A stretch of 64,000 bases of DNA, taken from NCBI GenBank assembly GCA_039720395.1, contig CM077832.1, positions 21,167,607 through 21,231,606 on the forward strand, read 5' to 3'. A model generated the notes under the pieces. The model did no database searches, was not told the origin of the DNA, and saw only the letters and a program-made list of their open reading frames with translations. A program made the position numbers and the translations under genes. This DNA is from Liquidambar formosana. Lineage: Eukaryota > Streptophyta > Magnoliopsida > Saxifragales > Altingiaceae. Shown here piece after piece: positions 46,201 through 55,994 of this stretch. Each line of letters starts with the position of its first letter. Position 1 is the stretch's first letter.

Positions 46201-46374
46201 CTACACTTAACCATCAATTAGAAGAGGAGTAGAAGAGAATTGACCAAGGGTTCCAAACCCTAGGTTCAGCCATGGAGGAAAAACAATTATGCAGAAAAAT
46301 TTTCCAGATTTTTGAATCATTCAACTACACCATAATTACCAGCCCATATGTATTTTGTATTATGCATAATCATG
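43202..46374 (-). other. Cop-C internal region, 5' half
   Basis: This is the Cop-C leader side, read right to left from the primer site. It holds the twin hairpins (46096-46133), a region rich in telomere-like CCCTAAA motifs (44589-44960), the short conserved frame 43864-44055 (minus) and one copy of the CTCACATGTTAGTTTCTTG motif (43270-43288). The plus-strand frame 45848-46126 recurs in Cop-D but lies antisense over the hairpins; I do not call it a gene. Confidence 0.65.
46096..46133 (-). other. Twin overlapping hairpins in the Cop-C leader
   Basis: TTTTCATGG-CTA-CCATGAAAA and AAAACTGTT-CAT-AACAGTTTT share AAAA. Compared with Cop-E the first stem has changed on both arms (A/T pair to G/C pair) and stays perfect. 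Confidence 0.65.
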
Positions 46375-46386
46375 GCTCTGATACCA
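46375..46386 (-). other. Primer binding site of Cop-C
   Basis: GCTCTGATACCA on the plus strand is TGGTATCAGAGC on the element strand, one base from the 5' LTR. Confidence 0.95.
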
Positions 46387-46387
46387 C

Positions 46388-48044
46388 TGTTGGGAATCGA
46401 ACAAGAGGGAAAAATAGAAGTGCGGAATATAAAAATTTTTCCTATGATTCCCAATCCCATGAATCTAACTATGCATAACACAAAATCAAACCCTAACTAC
46501 GAAGAGGGTTAGAACACTTACAGGATTTTTGTCTTCTCCTTTTTGCTCCAAGCTTTGATTCCGGACAGCGGTGAATGAGCAGCCCAAGTGTGCTGCCTCC
46601 AACGGTATCCACACCTAGCTAGAGCTTCAAGTCCTTTCTTTCTTCTTCCTTGTTGTTGCTAGAGGTGGAGAAGAGAGAGAGAGAGAAGAGAGCCTCCAAG
46701 GGGCTGGACGGCTAGGGTTTATTGTGCAAGCCTCTTATGCCATGTCACACATAAGTGTGACTTATATAGGCAGCCCACTAAAGGGGGCTGGCCATGGGGA
46801 AGAAACCCTAATAGGGTTATGTGTAATTACTCTTAATTGCACATTAACCCCTATTATTTGTATCAAATACAAATAGGCCCATAAAGAACTATTCTTTATT
46901 CACTAAAACCCTTTCTCTCATAGACTTTAAAGCCCTTCTTGCATGATCAGTGTGTGACCCATTGGGTTCACATCATCAAGTAGTAGGAATAGCACGAGGT
47001 GTGCACAATGGAACGCTTTCCATTTAGGGTCTAATTGGAACTCCTTCCAATTCCCTAATTGATTATAACTCACTTATATCAATTAGGGCTTCTACTAACC
47101 ATGAGTAACACCTAGCATATGGCTCATGGTGTGGTCCTTAATGAGGTGAATAGTCATTTACAAAGAACCCTTCTGTTATAGTTTATAGGTTACAATTGCA
47201 TCCTTCCTTTAACACAATGTCTCCAATTGAACTAATAGGACATGGAAGTCTGTCAAGTCCCTAGTTCAATTACTTTATACTCATTTATAGATATCAACTC
47301 ATTGATGAACTCATGAAACTCTTTTCATATTCATCCTACCATGGCCATGGATTTAATGAGTTATATTATGAATGCTATATGAGACATTCTCTCTCTTTTT
47401 CCTGAGAGTGATGGATCCCTTGTTGATCACTCACATGCCTTCATACACATAGCAGTAGGGCCAATGAACACCTTTGCAGACCCCTGAATAGGATCTGCAC
47501 TTAGTGTTATCAAACTTCTAAAGCTACATGCATAAGGCAACTATGGTGTCTCAGGTCTAAGGATTACTTGTACCACTATAACAATGAGAAACTGATTGAC
47601 AAGCAGGAAAAACTCCATTCAGTTTATCTCATATCTTTGGTCACATTCAGTGTACCTGTTCTCGTAATAGGCACCCACTTGTTGGTTGTAGTGTCTCCAC
47701 ACAAATAGCTTGAGACTAGCTATCCTCCTATAGAGTCAACCTAACAAGTGCTAGTCCTATGGTTCATTACTGTCCATCATAGTGAACCTTCAACTAGGAA
47801 TGCTTAAGGAGTTTAGTACAGAGATATATCTATAGTCTCAAAATTACAACTCTTTGTAATTCCATATTCTCAACTCTAACTCCATGGACATATTATGTAA
47901 ATATAAATGATGCATATAAACATAATAGAATAAGCCCTTTTATTAAATCAATAATAAATGTGACATACATAAATGAAATCAAATGATTGTTCCTAATCCC
48001 TAAACAATCATCTCTATGATTGGCTCTAGGGCATAATCCTAACA
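46388..48044 (-). repeat. Cop-C 5' LTR (1657 bp)
   Basis: It pairs with 28654-30310 and is followed by the CAATA duplication. It ends, on the element strand, in a terminal hairpin (46390-46454) next to the primer site. Confidence 0.95.
46761..46768 (-). promoter_or_regulatory. TATA box of the Cop-C 5' LTR
   Basis: TATATAAG on the minus strand, directly followed by the perfect hairpin GTCACAC-TTAT-GTGTGAC (46744-46761). Confidence 0.55.
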
Positions 48045-48049
48045 CAATA

Positions 48050-48977
48050 AAGAAGGGACAGCCCCTGCAGGATGAATCCAAGGTCTTCCCAACAAGAGGT
48101 TGAAGCACGACGGGACGTCCAGCACTTGGAACTCCACTCTGAATTCTGTAGGCCCCATAATCAGCGGCAAAGTGACCACTCCAATCACTTCTCTACGGGT
48201 GTTATCATAAGCTCTCACTGTTTGCCCGGATGGCACAAAGTCTGTTGGATCCAACCCCAAGACGGTGGCAGTTCTGAGAGGGCACACATTAAGAGCGGAA
48301 CCATTGTCGATCAGGACTGTCGGAACCCTCTTTCCCATGGTGTCGATAGTGATGTACATGGCTTGTGAATGGCTAGGTCCACTTTTAGGTAGGTCTGCTT
48401 CTAAGAACACAATGGTTGAGTTCTTCGAGGTTGGATTCACCAAGTTCACCAAATTTTTCAGAGATGTGTTAACGGGAACCTGTATCTGGTTGAGCAACCT
48501 CAAGATTGTTTGCCTGTGCTTGTAAGAGGCCATGAGCAAACCCCATATAGTGATGTTGGCATTAGTCTTTCTCAATTGCCTAAGCACTTCGTCCTCCTCT
48601 TCTTGCAGGTCGAGGTGACGATTACCTTCCAAGTCCCCCAATGGGTTGTTAGATTCTAAGTGCGGAGGCTTGAAATGGCGACCTCCTCTAGTTATGTGCT
48701 CCACCTCGTCATTGCTCATCCACATATCATCAATCTCACCTACATCACCCATGAGGTCATCCCATGTGATTGTGTCGATCTCTTCCATTTGGACTTCCTC
48801 TAGTAACTCATCCCAACCTGTGGGGATTATAGGCTCATCATGGATGGGGTCGGGGTAGAGTACATAGTAATCAAACTTTCCGAACGACTCTCCCAACAAA
48901 CCCACTTTAGGATCTCCTGCCTCGAACCTTTCTTTCAATTGTCGCTGCATGGACTTCTTTGGCAATACCAAAACCTT
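48050..48977 (-). pseudogene. Tat-2 Gag-protease, protease region
   Basis: It runs in frame from after a stop at 48978-48980 to the Cop-C junction. It contains GGRHFKPPHLESNNPLGDLE, ANITIWGLLMASYKHRQT, the protease motif PTVLIDNGSALNVCP with the active-site Asp intact, and LLLGRPWIHPAGAVPS. It continues at 28653 after removal of Cop-C. Confidence 0.9.
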
Positions 48978-50591
48978 TTAATCAATAAGGTCTTGAACTA
49001 CCTTTTTCAGTATAACACAGTCCTCCGTATCATGTCCGGGCGCCTGATGGTACAAACAGAATTGGTGAGGAGTCGAAGGCCTCGACTTTGAATGGCATGG
49101 CAATATGAGCCCTTTATCACAACATTGGTGGAAAACTTGAGTCAAGGTCATAGGAAGTGGCATGTATTGCCTTATGGGTTGACGGGATTGGGACGAGCCA
49201 AGCTCGATGGCATTTATGTTGTTGGGAGGAGGCATATTGTGAGTGGGGAGGGGATTTTGAGTGACATTTGGGCGATTTGGTGCGGTGGGTGGTGCAATGA
49301 TCTGCTTGTCGAGCAAATCTTGGATTTCATGGCGGAGGCGGTAACAACGGTTGGTTAGATGGCCTTTGGCTTGGTGGAACTTGTAATATTCATTTTTATT
49401 GTAGTTCTTGGGCAATGGGTTTGGGGGAGGCCTTGGGTCGAGGGGTTTCAGGAGGTCACGGCTTCTCAGCTTTTCAAAGACTCTTTTGAGTGGCATATAT
49501 AGCTCGGTGAATTGGTGAGGTGAGGTGGAGTCATTTAGGGAGAAAGGGCGAGTGGGTTGGGTAATGGTATTGACCTCAGCATTGGGTTTTCCTCCAAAGT
49601 TTGTCCTTCGACTCCTTTGGACTTCCTCCGTTTTGATTGTTCCATCGGCGATTGCATCTTCAACTTGTGTGCCAGCCCCAACAAGAGCCTTGAAGTTCGG
49701 AAAGTAGTGAGCAAAGAGGTGCTTGTGATATACGGGCAGCAAGTTCTTCACTACCAACTGAATCTGTTCTTCGTCATTCGGTCTGTCTGTCATCTTGGAA
49801 GCCTTTTGTCTCCACCTAGTGATGAAGGCGAAGAAAGTCTCGTTAACCCCTTGCTTAGTGGTTTCCAAGTCCCTTCGCGTGACATCCACTTCAGTGTTAT
49901 ACTTGTAATGATCCGTGAATGCATTGCACACATCCTCCCAAGTCTTGGTTCTATTCTCCTCTAATGACAAAAACCATTTCAAGGCGGAACTCGCTAATGA
50001 CTCATGAAACATCTGAGCCAATAACTCATCGTTCGCCCCTCGAGGGTGCATAGCTCGCACATACATCTTGAGGTGAGTCTTAGGATAGCCTATCCCATCG
50101 AATTTTTCCAACTCCGGCATCTTGAATTGTAACGGGATGCGAGCCTTTGGGAACAAGGACAAAGTGCGGATGTCCACCATATCATCAGACCTGCGGATTC
50201 CCTTCAGAGTTCGTTCTAAGGCCTCGACCTTGTTTGCCAGGACGGTTGAGCTCTCCCTTGATGTGGCTTTGGTTTCCCCTTCCTTGGTCTTGGGTAGTTC
50301 TCCCCCTTCTCCTAATGGTTCCTCAGCGGATTCAGACTCATTGGATCCTTGATTGTTATCAGTGGCACGGGCCCTAGATTCAGGTTCAGAGTTCTTCTGT
50401 TGAAGGTCTTGAGCTAACTTGAGTGCGGTCTCGGATACCTGGGTAGTGTGATCAAGCTTTTCCATGATAGCTTTCAAAGCGGCCTCAAGGTTGAAACCCC
50501 AGTTACTAGTTCTTTCTTCAGCCATATCCGACTCGGTGATGGAATCAGCACTGACTAGGCGCCCTTGTTGATCGCGGATCCAAGCCAGCAC
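48978..50591 (-). pseudogene. Tat-2 Gag N-terminal region ending in a premature TAA
   Basis: The frame has 537 residues, starting MLAWIRDQQGRLV like Tat-1. The capsid-type region (FKMPELEKFDGIGYPKTHLK, TWEDVCNAFTDHYKYNTEVD) is intact. The first zinc knuckle has Tyr for its first Cys (YYKFHQAKGHLTNRC); the second, CLYHQAPGHDTEDC, is intact. The frame stops at TAA where Tat-1 has CAA (DLIDQKVLL), a C to T change, and resumes at once. Confidence 0.9.
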
Positions 50592-51262
50592 GTCTCTCCC
50601 TCTAACATAGGGAAAATACTCAATTTTTCAGCCTAAGGGTCCATCCTAAGCTTCCATAATTATCTCAAAATCTTTACAACGTACACCCTTAATTAGTTCT
50701 CTTAACCAATTACCCTTGCGGGGGTCATGGGGAAGGGTACGTATTAAGGATGTAGGATGTAAAGTTTCCTTTAATTACCCACTCAATCAACAAAGCATGG
50801 CAACACATCACAAACACGGCAGCATATCATCACAACAATGTGTGTGCATATAGGTGATCCAACGGTGTCCTAGAAGGCCCATTACATGCAATTCTTTCTT
50901 TTAAGAGGGTAGGCTAGGGTCCTCAACTTTGCTTGTACCAATCTTTATACCTAACCACATGTGACATCAGGAATGTCGCGTGGGTCCAGCAGTACGTGAT
51001 TGATCCATTTGATATACCCAAGGGTACTTGGCAAGAGAGGTTTGATAGCTTCGCCCAACACATAGAATCAGGAAAACCAAGGTCGAACTAGGCTATCAGT
51101 TGGCAAGGATACATCGAGGGACAATCGAGTGATCATGCAACAGTAGCGCACACAATGCAATAAATGAAAGCACACAATCAAGCGGATGCAATGTGATTGA
51201 TTTTAATTAACAATAAGAAATTAATTTAGCCCAATCAAATTAAATGAGTCTAGCCCTCGACA
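50592..51262 (-). other. Tat-2 5' leader
   Basis: About 670 bp between gag and the primer site, with blocks shared with the Tat-1 leader. No coding. Confidence 0.6.
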
Positions 51263-51280
51263 TCCCCAGTGGAGTCGCCA
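51263..51280 (-). other. Primer binding site of Tat-2
   Basis: TGGCGACTCCACTGGGGA on the minus strand, identical to Tat-1 and 3 bases from the LTR. Confidence 0.85.
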
Positions 51281-52966
51281 AACTGTGAACCGACGAAAAA
51301 GCGCGGAGCCCACAAGGGTTTGGCAAAAATGATAATAGGGGTGAAAGACAACAAACAAAAAAGGAGTCGCCACCTCATTTTTTAGGGAAAAGAGGAAAAC
51401 CGCAAAAATGTTTTATTTTCAAAACCACATGACTCCATTAAAGGAAAAGCAAAGTCTTTGAAACCAGAAAATTGGATTCGGGGGCTAAGTTACGACGTGG
51501 GAAGGTTCTGGGCAAAAACCCATAGGCACCCACATCGCCCGAGTTGGTCTCTTAATTCAATTGGGCTAACTTAAGATCTTTTTCACTCAAATATCATCAT
51601 ATATCATCACAAGGCAGCATACATATCATCCATGCATAATCACTCAAATAAAACAAAACAGAAAAAAAGAAGAAAAGAAAAGAAAAGCCTAGGATACTTG
51701 GATCCTAGAACGGACTTGAGCCTCACGAAGAGCGCCTACATACCATGCAGCGAAATACATGGATCAAAGTCCACGTAGTTTGAAAAGAATAAGGTTACAA
51801 CCTAATACAAACCTATGGTAAAAACCCTAGGTTTCCTTATTTGAAAGAGAATTGAATAAACAAGTTTGAATTTAGGAAAACTTCCACAAGAGGAAAACTT
51901 TGATAAAAACCAGAATTTTATTATTGAAGGGAACCTTTGATAATTACCATAAGCTTGTATTAAGAAGTAACCCTAGGAGGGAGAAGAGAAAAGAAAGAAG
52001 AAAAGTGAATTAGGGCACTTCATACCCTACTTACCTGAGCGCAAAAGCTCCAATCATTAGCCATTTCAGACCATAGCAGCCCTATTTGCAATAGGACAAG
52101 CATTGTACCTGTTTGCACCCTTACAAGTGCACACAATCATGCAAAGAAAGCAATATGCAAATCTGGACAGAACCTTGACAAAGCCTAAAATCATCCATTT
52201 ATCATGCAAACAACAAGAATAATGAATAACTAAGGACTCTAACTCACTCCTACATGCAATGACCTAGCTAACATGCATAGAAACCAAGAAATCCACTAAT
52301 ATGAATGCAAACCTAGCATGATTCAACTATATGCAGCATATATAGAATGACTATGATGAGAAATAACTCACAAAACTAAGCTAAACATGCTGCATGAAAC
52401 CTACGCGATTTTAGGGTTATCGAAACCCTAATCTCACAACTATGCATTAAAACCTACTAAATGACTCTAAGACATGCTCAAATTATCATGAATATCATTC
52501 ATATCATATATACTGACTAACAGGAGCATCAATTCACGATAATAATCACAGCAACCTAAACATGTGAACTATGCATGATTTAAGAGGGTAGAAAGAATAA
52601 GACTATCAAATCCTTAGTAAACCAGGGATTATCAAACATATAAAGCCATAAACTATCCTAAAATCATTCATATAACATCACATAGACATTGAATTCCATC
52701 CATAAGAAGAGCAATTGCATGCACCACAACTATCCTAGAAGGAGAAGAAGAAAGAGAAGAAGCAGAAGCAGAAATTCATGTTCAGCATAAAAGGGATAGG
52801 CTTACCTCTTGTACACTCTTCCTTGTCTTCAAACCTCTTGTTTCCTTGCTTGCTTGGGGTTGAAGAGCCTCCTCTTGAAGTCCTTCTAGCTCTCCAAACT
52901 CGTAGCTCCCTCTTTCTCTAAGTGTAAAGTGCAATTAACCTCCCCTATGTGCTGAATATCATGTCC

Positions 52967-52974
52967 TTTATATA
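52967..52974 (-). promoter_or_regulatory. TATA box of the Tat-2 5' LTR
   Basis: TATATAAA on the minus strand (context CTATATAAAGG), upstream of the leader and gag. The GC-rich dyad module lies about 190-270 bp upstream. Confidence 0.5.
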
Positions 52975-53161
52975 GAGAACTGACCCCCTAAACCAATGGC
53001 TAAGATTAATTCATTAAACAATGATCCTAGGGCTATTAGAGACTCTCTTGGTGCTCAAACAACTCAAACCTACACACTCCTAAGCTCAGACAAGTTGTTT
53101 TGGCGGAGGAAACCGTCAAAAGAGGGAAAGAAGAGTCAGAGTTTGACTTAAAGAAGGATTC

Positions 53162-53241
53162 CTTGGGTGACCAACTAGGCCTGGACGGTTAGCCGTCTGG
53201 GCTTGGACGGCTGACCGTCCAGCCCCGGACGATTACCCGAG
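53162..53241. promoter_or_regulatory. GC-rich dyad module in the Tat-2 LTR
   Basis: It starts CTTGGGTGACCA and ends TTACCCGAG, as does the module at 9576-9633 in Tat-1. It contains GACGG-TTAG-CCGTC (53184-53197) and GGACGG-CTGA-CCGTCC (53205-53220). It is very GC-rich against its AT-rich surroundings. A regulatory role is inferred from its place upstream of a TATA box in both elements. Confidence 0.45.
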
Positions 53242-53947
53242 GCCCTCCTATTTCCGCTTCGGTTTTGACTTCTACTTGCTTCAGAAGTCCTAAAATCTTC
53301 AAATTAAGTCCGATTTTGACGAAATAAAAGCCAAAACGACCGTGTTTCGAAGGGGAACACATTTTTAGGCATTTTAGGAAAAAAATCCTCAACCATGGGT
53401 GCATGGTTAGGTTTTACAAAGGTGGTTAACCATGGTGCTTCACCGTCGCTGAGCTGGGTTTGTACACACGGTCAAACCGAATGCTTTCCCAATCGAAAAT
53501 TGATCTTTCTAAACATGTTTAGGACATAAATAAAGCCCAATTGAAGTTAAATGAGAGAAAATTGATTGGCTCTTATGAGTCAATTTGAGCAAACCAAGAA
53601 AGGGTCTTTTAGCCAACCCGAACCATTACGAGCCGAATTGATCTTAAACCATTAAGTCATGAAATTGAACCTATATATGGACTCTATATACTCATATGAA
53701 CTCAATGGAATGACTCGGGATCCATTCCAAGGTCAAATGGAAAATATATGGCTTAAAAGACGATTATGCCCTTAAAGTCGCAAAAGTTCTTATTGACCAT
53801 CGAGATGAACTCCAAATCACTTCAAAATTCATACACATGATATTCAATGCCATAGAAACTCAATGCAAAAGACTAGACTCAAAAAGGACTCAAAATCTTA
53901 CATGAAATGATATGTCCTAGCTAAGGTGACAAAAATGGGGTGTAACA

Positions 53948-54075
53948 AGAACCATTTGCTCTTGTTTTCTTAAGAACTTATGCTTTGTTTGCTTTCGCAA
54001 GTTGATCCTTGACTCTGAGACATTTGTGGCTTTGATACCTGTTTAGATTCATCACTTTAAATACTCATTAGTCCT
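53948..54075. other. Unassigned 128 bp between Tat-2 and Tat-3
   Basis: It matches nothing else in the window by eye. No frame of interest. It is either the sequence into which both elements inserted or a remnant of an older element. Confidence 0.5.
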
Positions 54076-54334
54076 TGTGAACCCCGAAAATTGGGCCCAC
54101 AAGGGGTTGAGGAGGAAATAGGTTTGAAAAAGAAAAAGGAAAGGAGTCGCCACCTTATTTTTTAAAGGAAACAAGGAAAACCCTAAAAATAGTTTTTGTT
54201 TTAAGAAAACAATTTGAATGACTCCATAAAAAAGGAAAGACAAAAACCAATCTTTTGGAAACCAAAGAAATCGGGGATTCGGAGGCTAAGTTATGACATG
54301 GGAAGGTTCTAGGCAAAGCCTATAGGCACCCATG
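54076..54334 (-). repeat. Tat-3: start of a third Tat-type LTR, cut by Cop-D
   Basis: TGTGAACCCCGAAAATTGGG and the following 240 bases match the start of the Tat-1 LTR closely, with differences (for example GAGGAGGAAATAGG in place of AAAGAAAATGGG). The match breaks at CCCATG, where Cop-D begins; the next Tat-1 bases would be TCACCC. The rest should lie beyond the right edge of the window. Confidence 0.9.
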
Positions 54335-55994
54335 TGTTGGGAATCGAACAAGAGGGAAAAATACAAAGGCGGAATATAAAAATTTTTCCTACGATTCCCA
54401 ATCCCATGAATCTAACTATGCATAACACAAAATCAAACCCTAACTACGAAGAGGGTTAGAACACTTACAGTTTTAATGGTCTTCTCCTTTTTGCTCCAAG
54501 CTTTGATTCCGGACAGCGGTGAATGAGCAGCCCAAGTGTGCTGCCTCCAACGGTATCCACACCTAGCTAGAGTTTCAAGTCCTTTCTTTCTTCTTCCTTG
54601 TTGTTGCTAGAGGTGGAGAAGAGAGAGAGAGAGAAGAGAGCCTCCAAGGGGCTGGACGGCTAGGGTTTTTTTTTGCAAGCCTCTTATGCCATGTCACACA
54701 TAAGTGTGACTTATATAGGCAGCCCACTAAAGGGGGCTGGCCATGGGGAAGAAACCCTAATAGGGTTATGTGTAATTACTCTTAATTGCACATTAACCCC
54801 TATTATTTGTATCAAATACAAATAGGCCTATAAAGAACTATTCTTTATTCACTAAAACCCTTTCTCTCATAGACTTTAAAGCCCTTCTTGCATGATCAGT
54901 GTGTGACCCATTGGGTTCACATCATTAAGTAGTAGGAATAGCACAAGGTGTGCACAATGGAACTCTTTCCATTTAGGGTCTAATTGGAACTCCTTCCAAT
55001 TCCCTAATTGATTATAACTCACTTATATCAATTAGGGCTTCTACTAACCATGAGTAACACCTAGCATATGGCTCATTGTGTGGTCCTTAATGAGGTGAAT
55101 AGTCATTTACAAAGAACCCTTCTGTTATAGTTTATAGGTTACAATTGCATCCTTCCTTCAACACAATGTCTCCAATTGAACTAATAGGACATGGAAGTCT
55201 GTCAAGTCCCTAGTTCAATTACTTTATACTCATTCATAGATATCAACTCATTGATGAACTCATGAAACTCTTTTCATATTCATCCTACCATGGCCATGGA
55301 TTTAATGAGTTATATTATGAATGCTATATGAGACATTCTCTCTCTTTTTCCTGAGAGTGATGGATCCCTTGTTGATCACTCATATGCCTTCATACACATA
55401 GCAGTAGGGCCAATGAACACCTTTGCAGACCCCTGAATAGGATTTGCACTTAGTGTTATCAAACTTCTAAAGCTATATGCATAAGGTAACTATGGTGTCT
55501 CAGGTCTAAGGATTACTTGTACCACTATAACAATGAGAAACTGATTGACAGGCAGGAAAAAACTCCATTCAGTTTATCTCATATCTTTGGTCACATTCAA
55601 TGTACCTATTCTCGCAATAGGCACCCACTTGTTGGTTGTAGTGTCTCCACACAAATAGCTTGAGACTAGCTATCCTCCTATAGAGTCAGCCTAACAAGTG
55701 CTAGTCCTATGGTTCATTACTGTCCATCATAGTGAACCTTCAACTAGGAATGCTTTAGGAGTTTAGTACAGAGATATATCTATAGTCTCAAAATTACAAC
55801 TCTTTGTAATTCCATATTCTCAACTCTAACTCCATGGACATATTATGTAAATATAAATGATGCATATAAACATAATAGAATAAGCCCTTTTATTAAATCA
55901 ATAATAAATGTGACATACATAAATGAAATCAAATGATTGTTCCTAATCCCTAAACAATCATCTCTATGATTGGCTCTAGGGCATAATCCTAACA
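54335..55994 (-). repeat. Cop-D 3' LTR (1660 bp)
   Basis: It has TGTTGGGAATC ... ATCCTAACA on the plus strand, followed by ATCTCCCACTTGC. Confidence 0.95.

Larger units (their letters stand above)
28654..48044 (-). mobile_element. Cop-C: non-autonomous copia element (9.69 kb without Cop-E)
   Basis: It has 3' LTR 28654-30310, internal region 30311-46387 and 5' LTR 46388-48044. The target duplication CAATA is at 28649-28653 and 48045-48049, inside Tat-2 gag-protease, whose frame is continuous across it. The primer site is at 46375-46386 and the polypurine tract at 30311-30321. The two LTRs differ at about three places that I could find. The internal region has no intact gag or pol. Cop-E is inserted at 33497-43196 in the opposite direction. 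Confidence 0.95.
4251..53947 (-). mobile_element. Tat-2: old Ty3/gypsy (Tat-type) element, visible part, multiply interrupted
   Basis: Read on the minus strand from the right: 5' LTR (51284-53947), primer site (51263-51280), leader, Gag-protease (50591 to 48050, then 28653 to 27821), intron candidate (27824-27656), RT/RNase H/integrase (27655 to 24438, then 22779 to 22617), and on the opposite strand the PMD gene (4251-4596, then 21481-22331). It is split by Cop-B, Tat-1, Cop-F and Cop-C. Removing those insertions with one copy of each target duplication restores continuous homology to Tat-1. Four in-frame stops and one frameshift show it is dead and older than its insertions. The 3' LTR is left of the window. 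Confidence 0.9.
51284..53947 (-). repeat. Tat-2 5' LTR (2664 bp)
   Basis: It starts TGTGAACCGACG and ends GGGGTGTAACA on the plus strand. It is alignable with the Tat-1 LTR only in blocks (GGAGTCGCCACCT, GGATCCTAGAACGGACTTGAG, CATGGATCAAAGTCCACGTAG), so it is another subfamily. Its TATA region and the GC-rich dyad module differ from Tat-1. Confidence 0.93.

Noticed and set aside
48039..48108. Chimeric frames crossing the Cop-C and Tat-2 junctions (also at 28654-28747)
   Set aside because: These are read-through of LTR ends into host gag code; the extra residues come from the LTR and not from a gene.
53948..54075. Host gene fragment between Tat-2 and Tat-3
   Set aside because: Only 128 bp with no convincing frame, motif or splice site.
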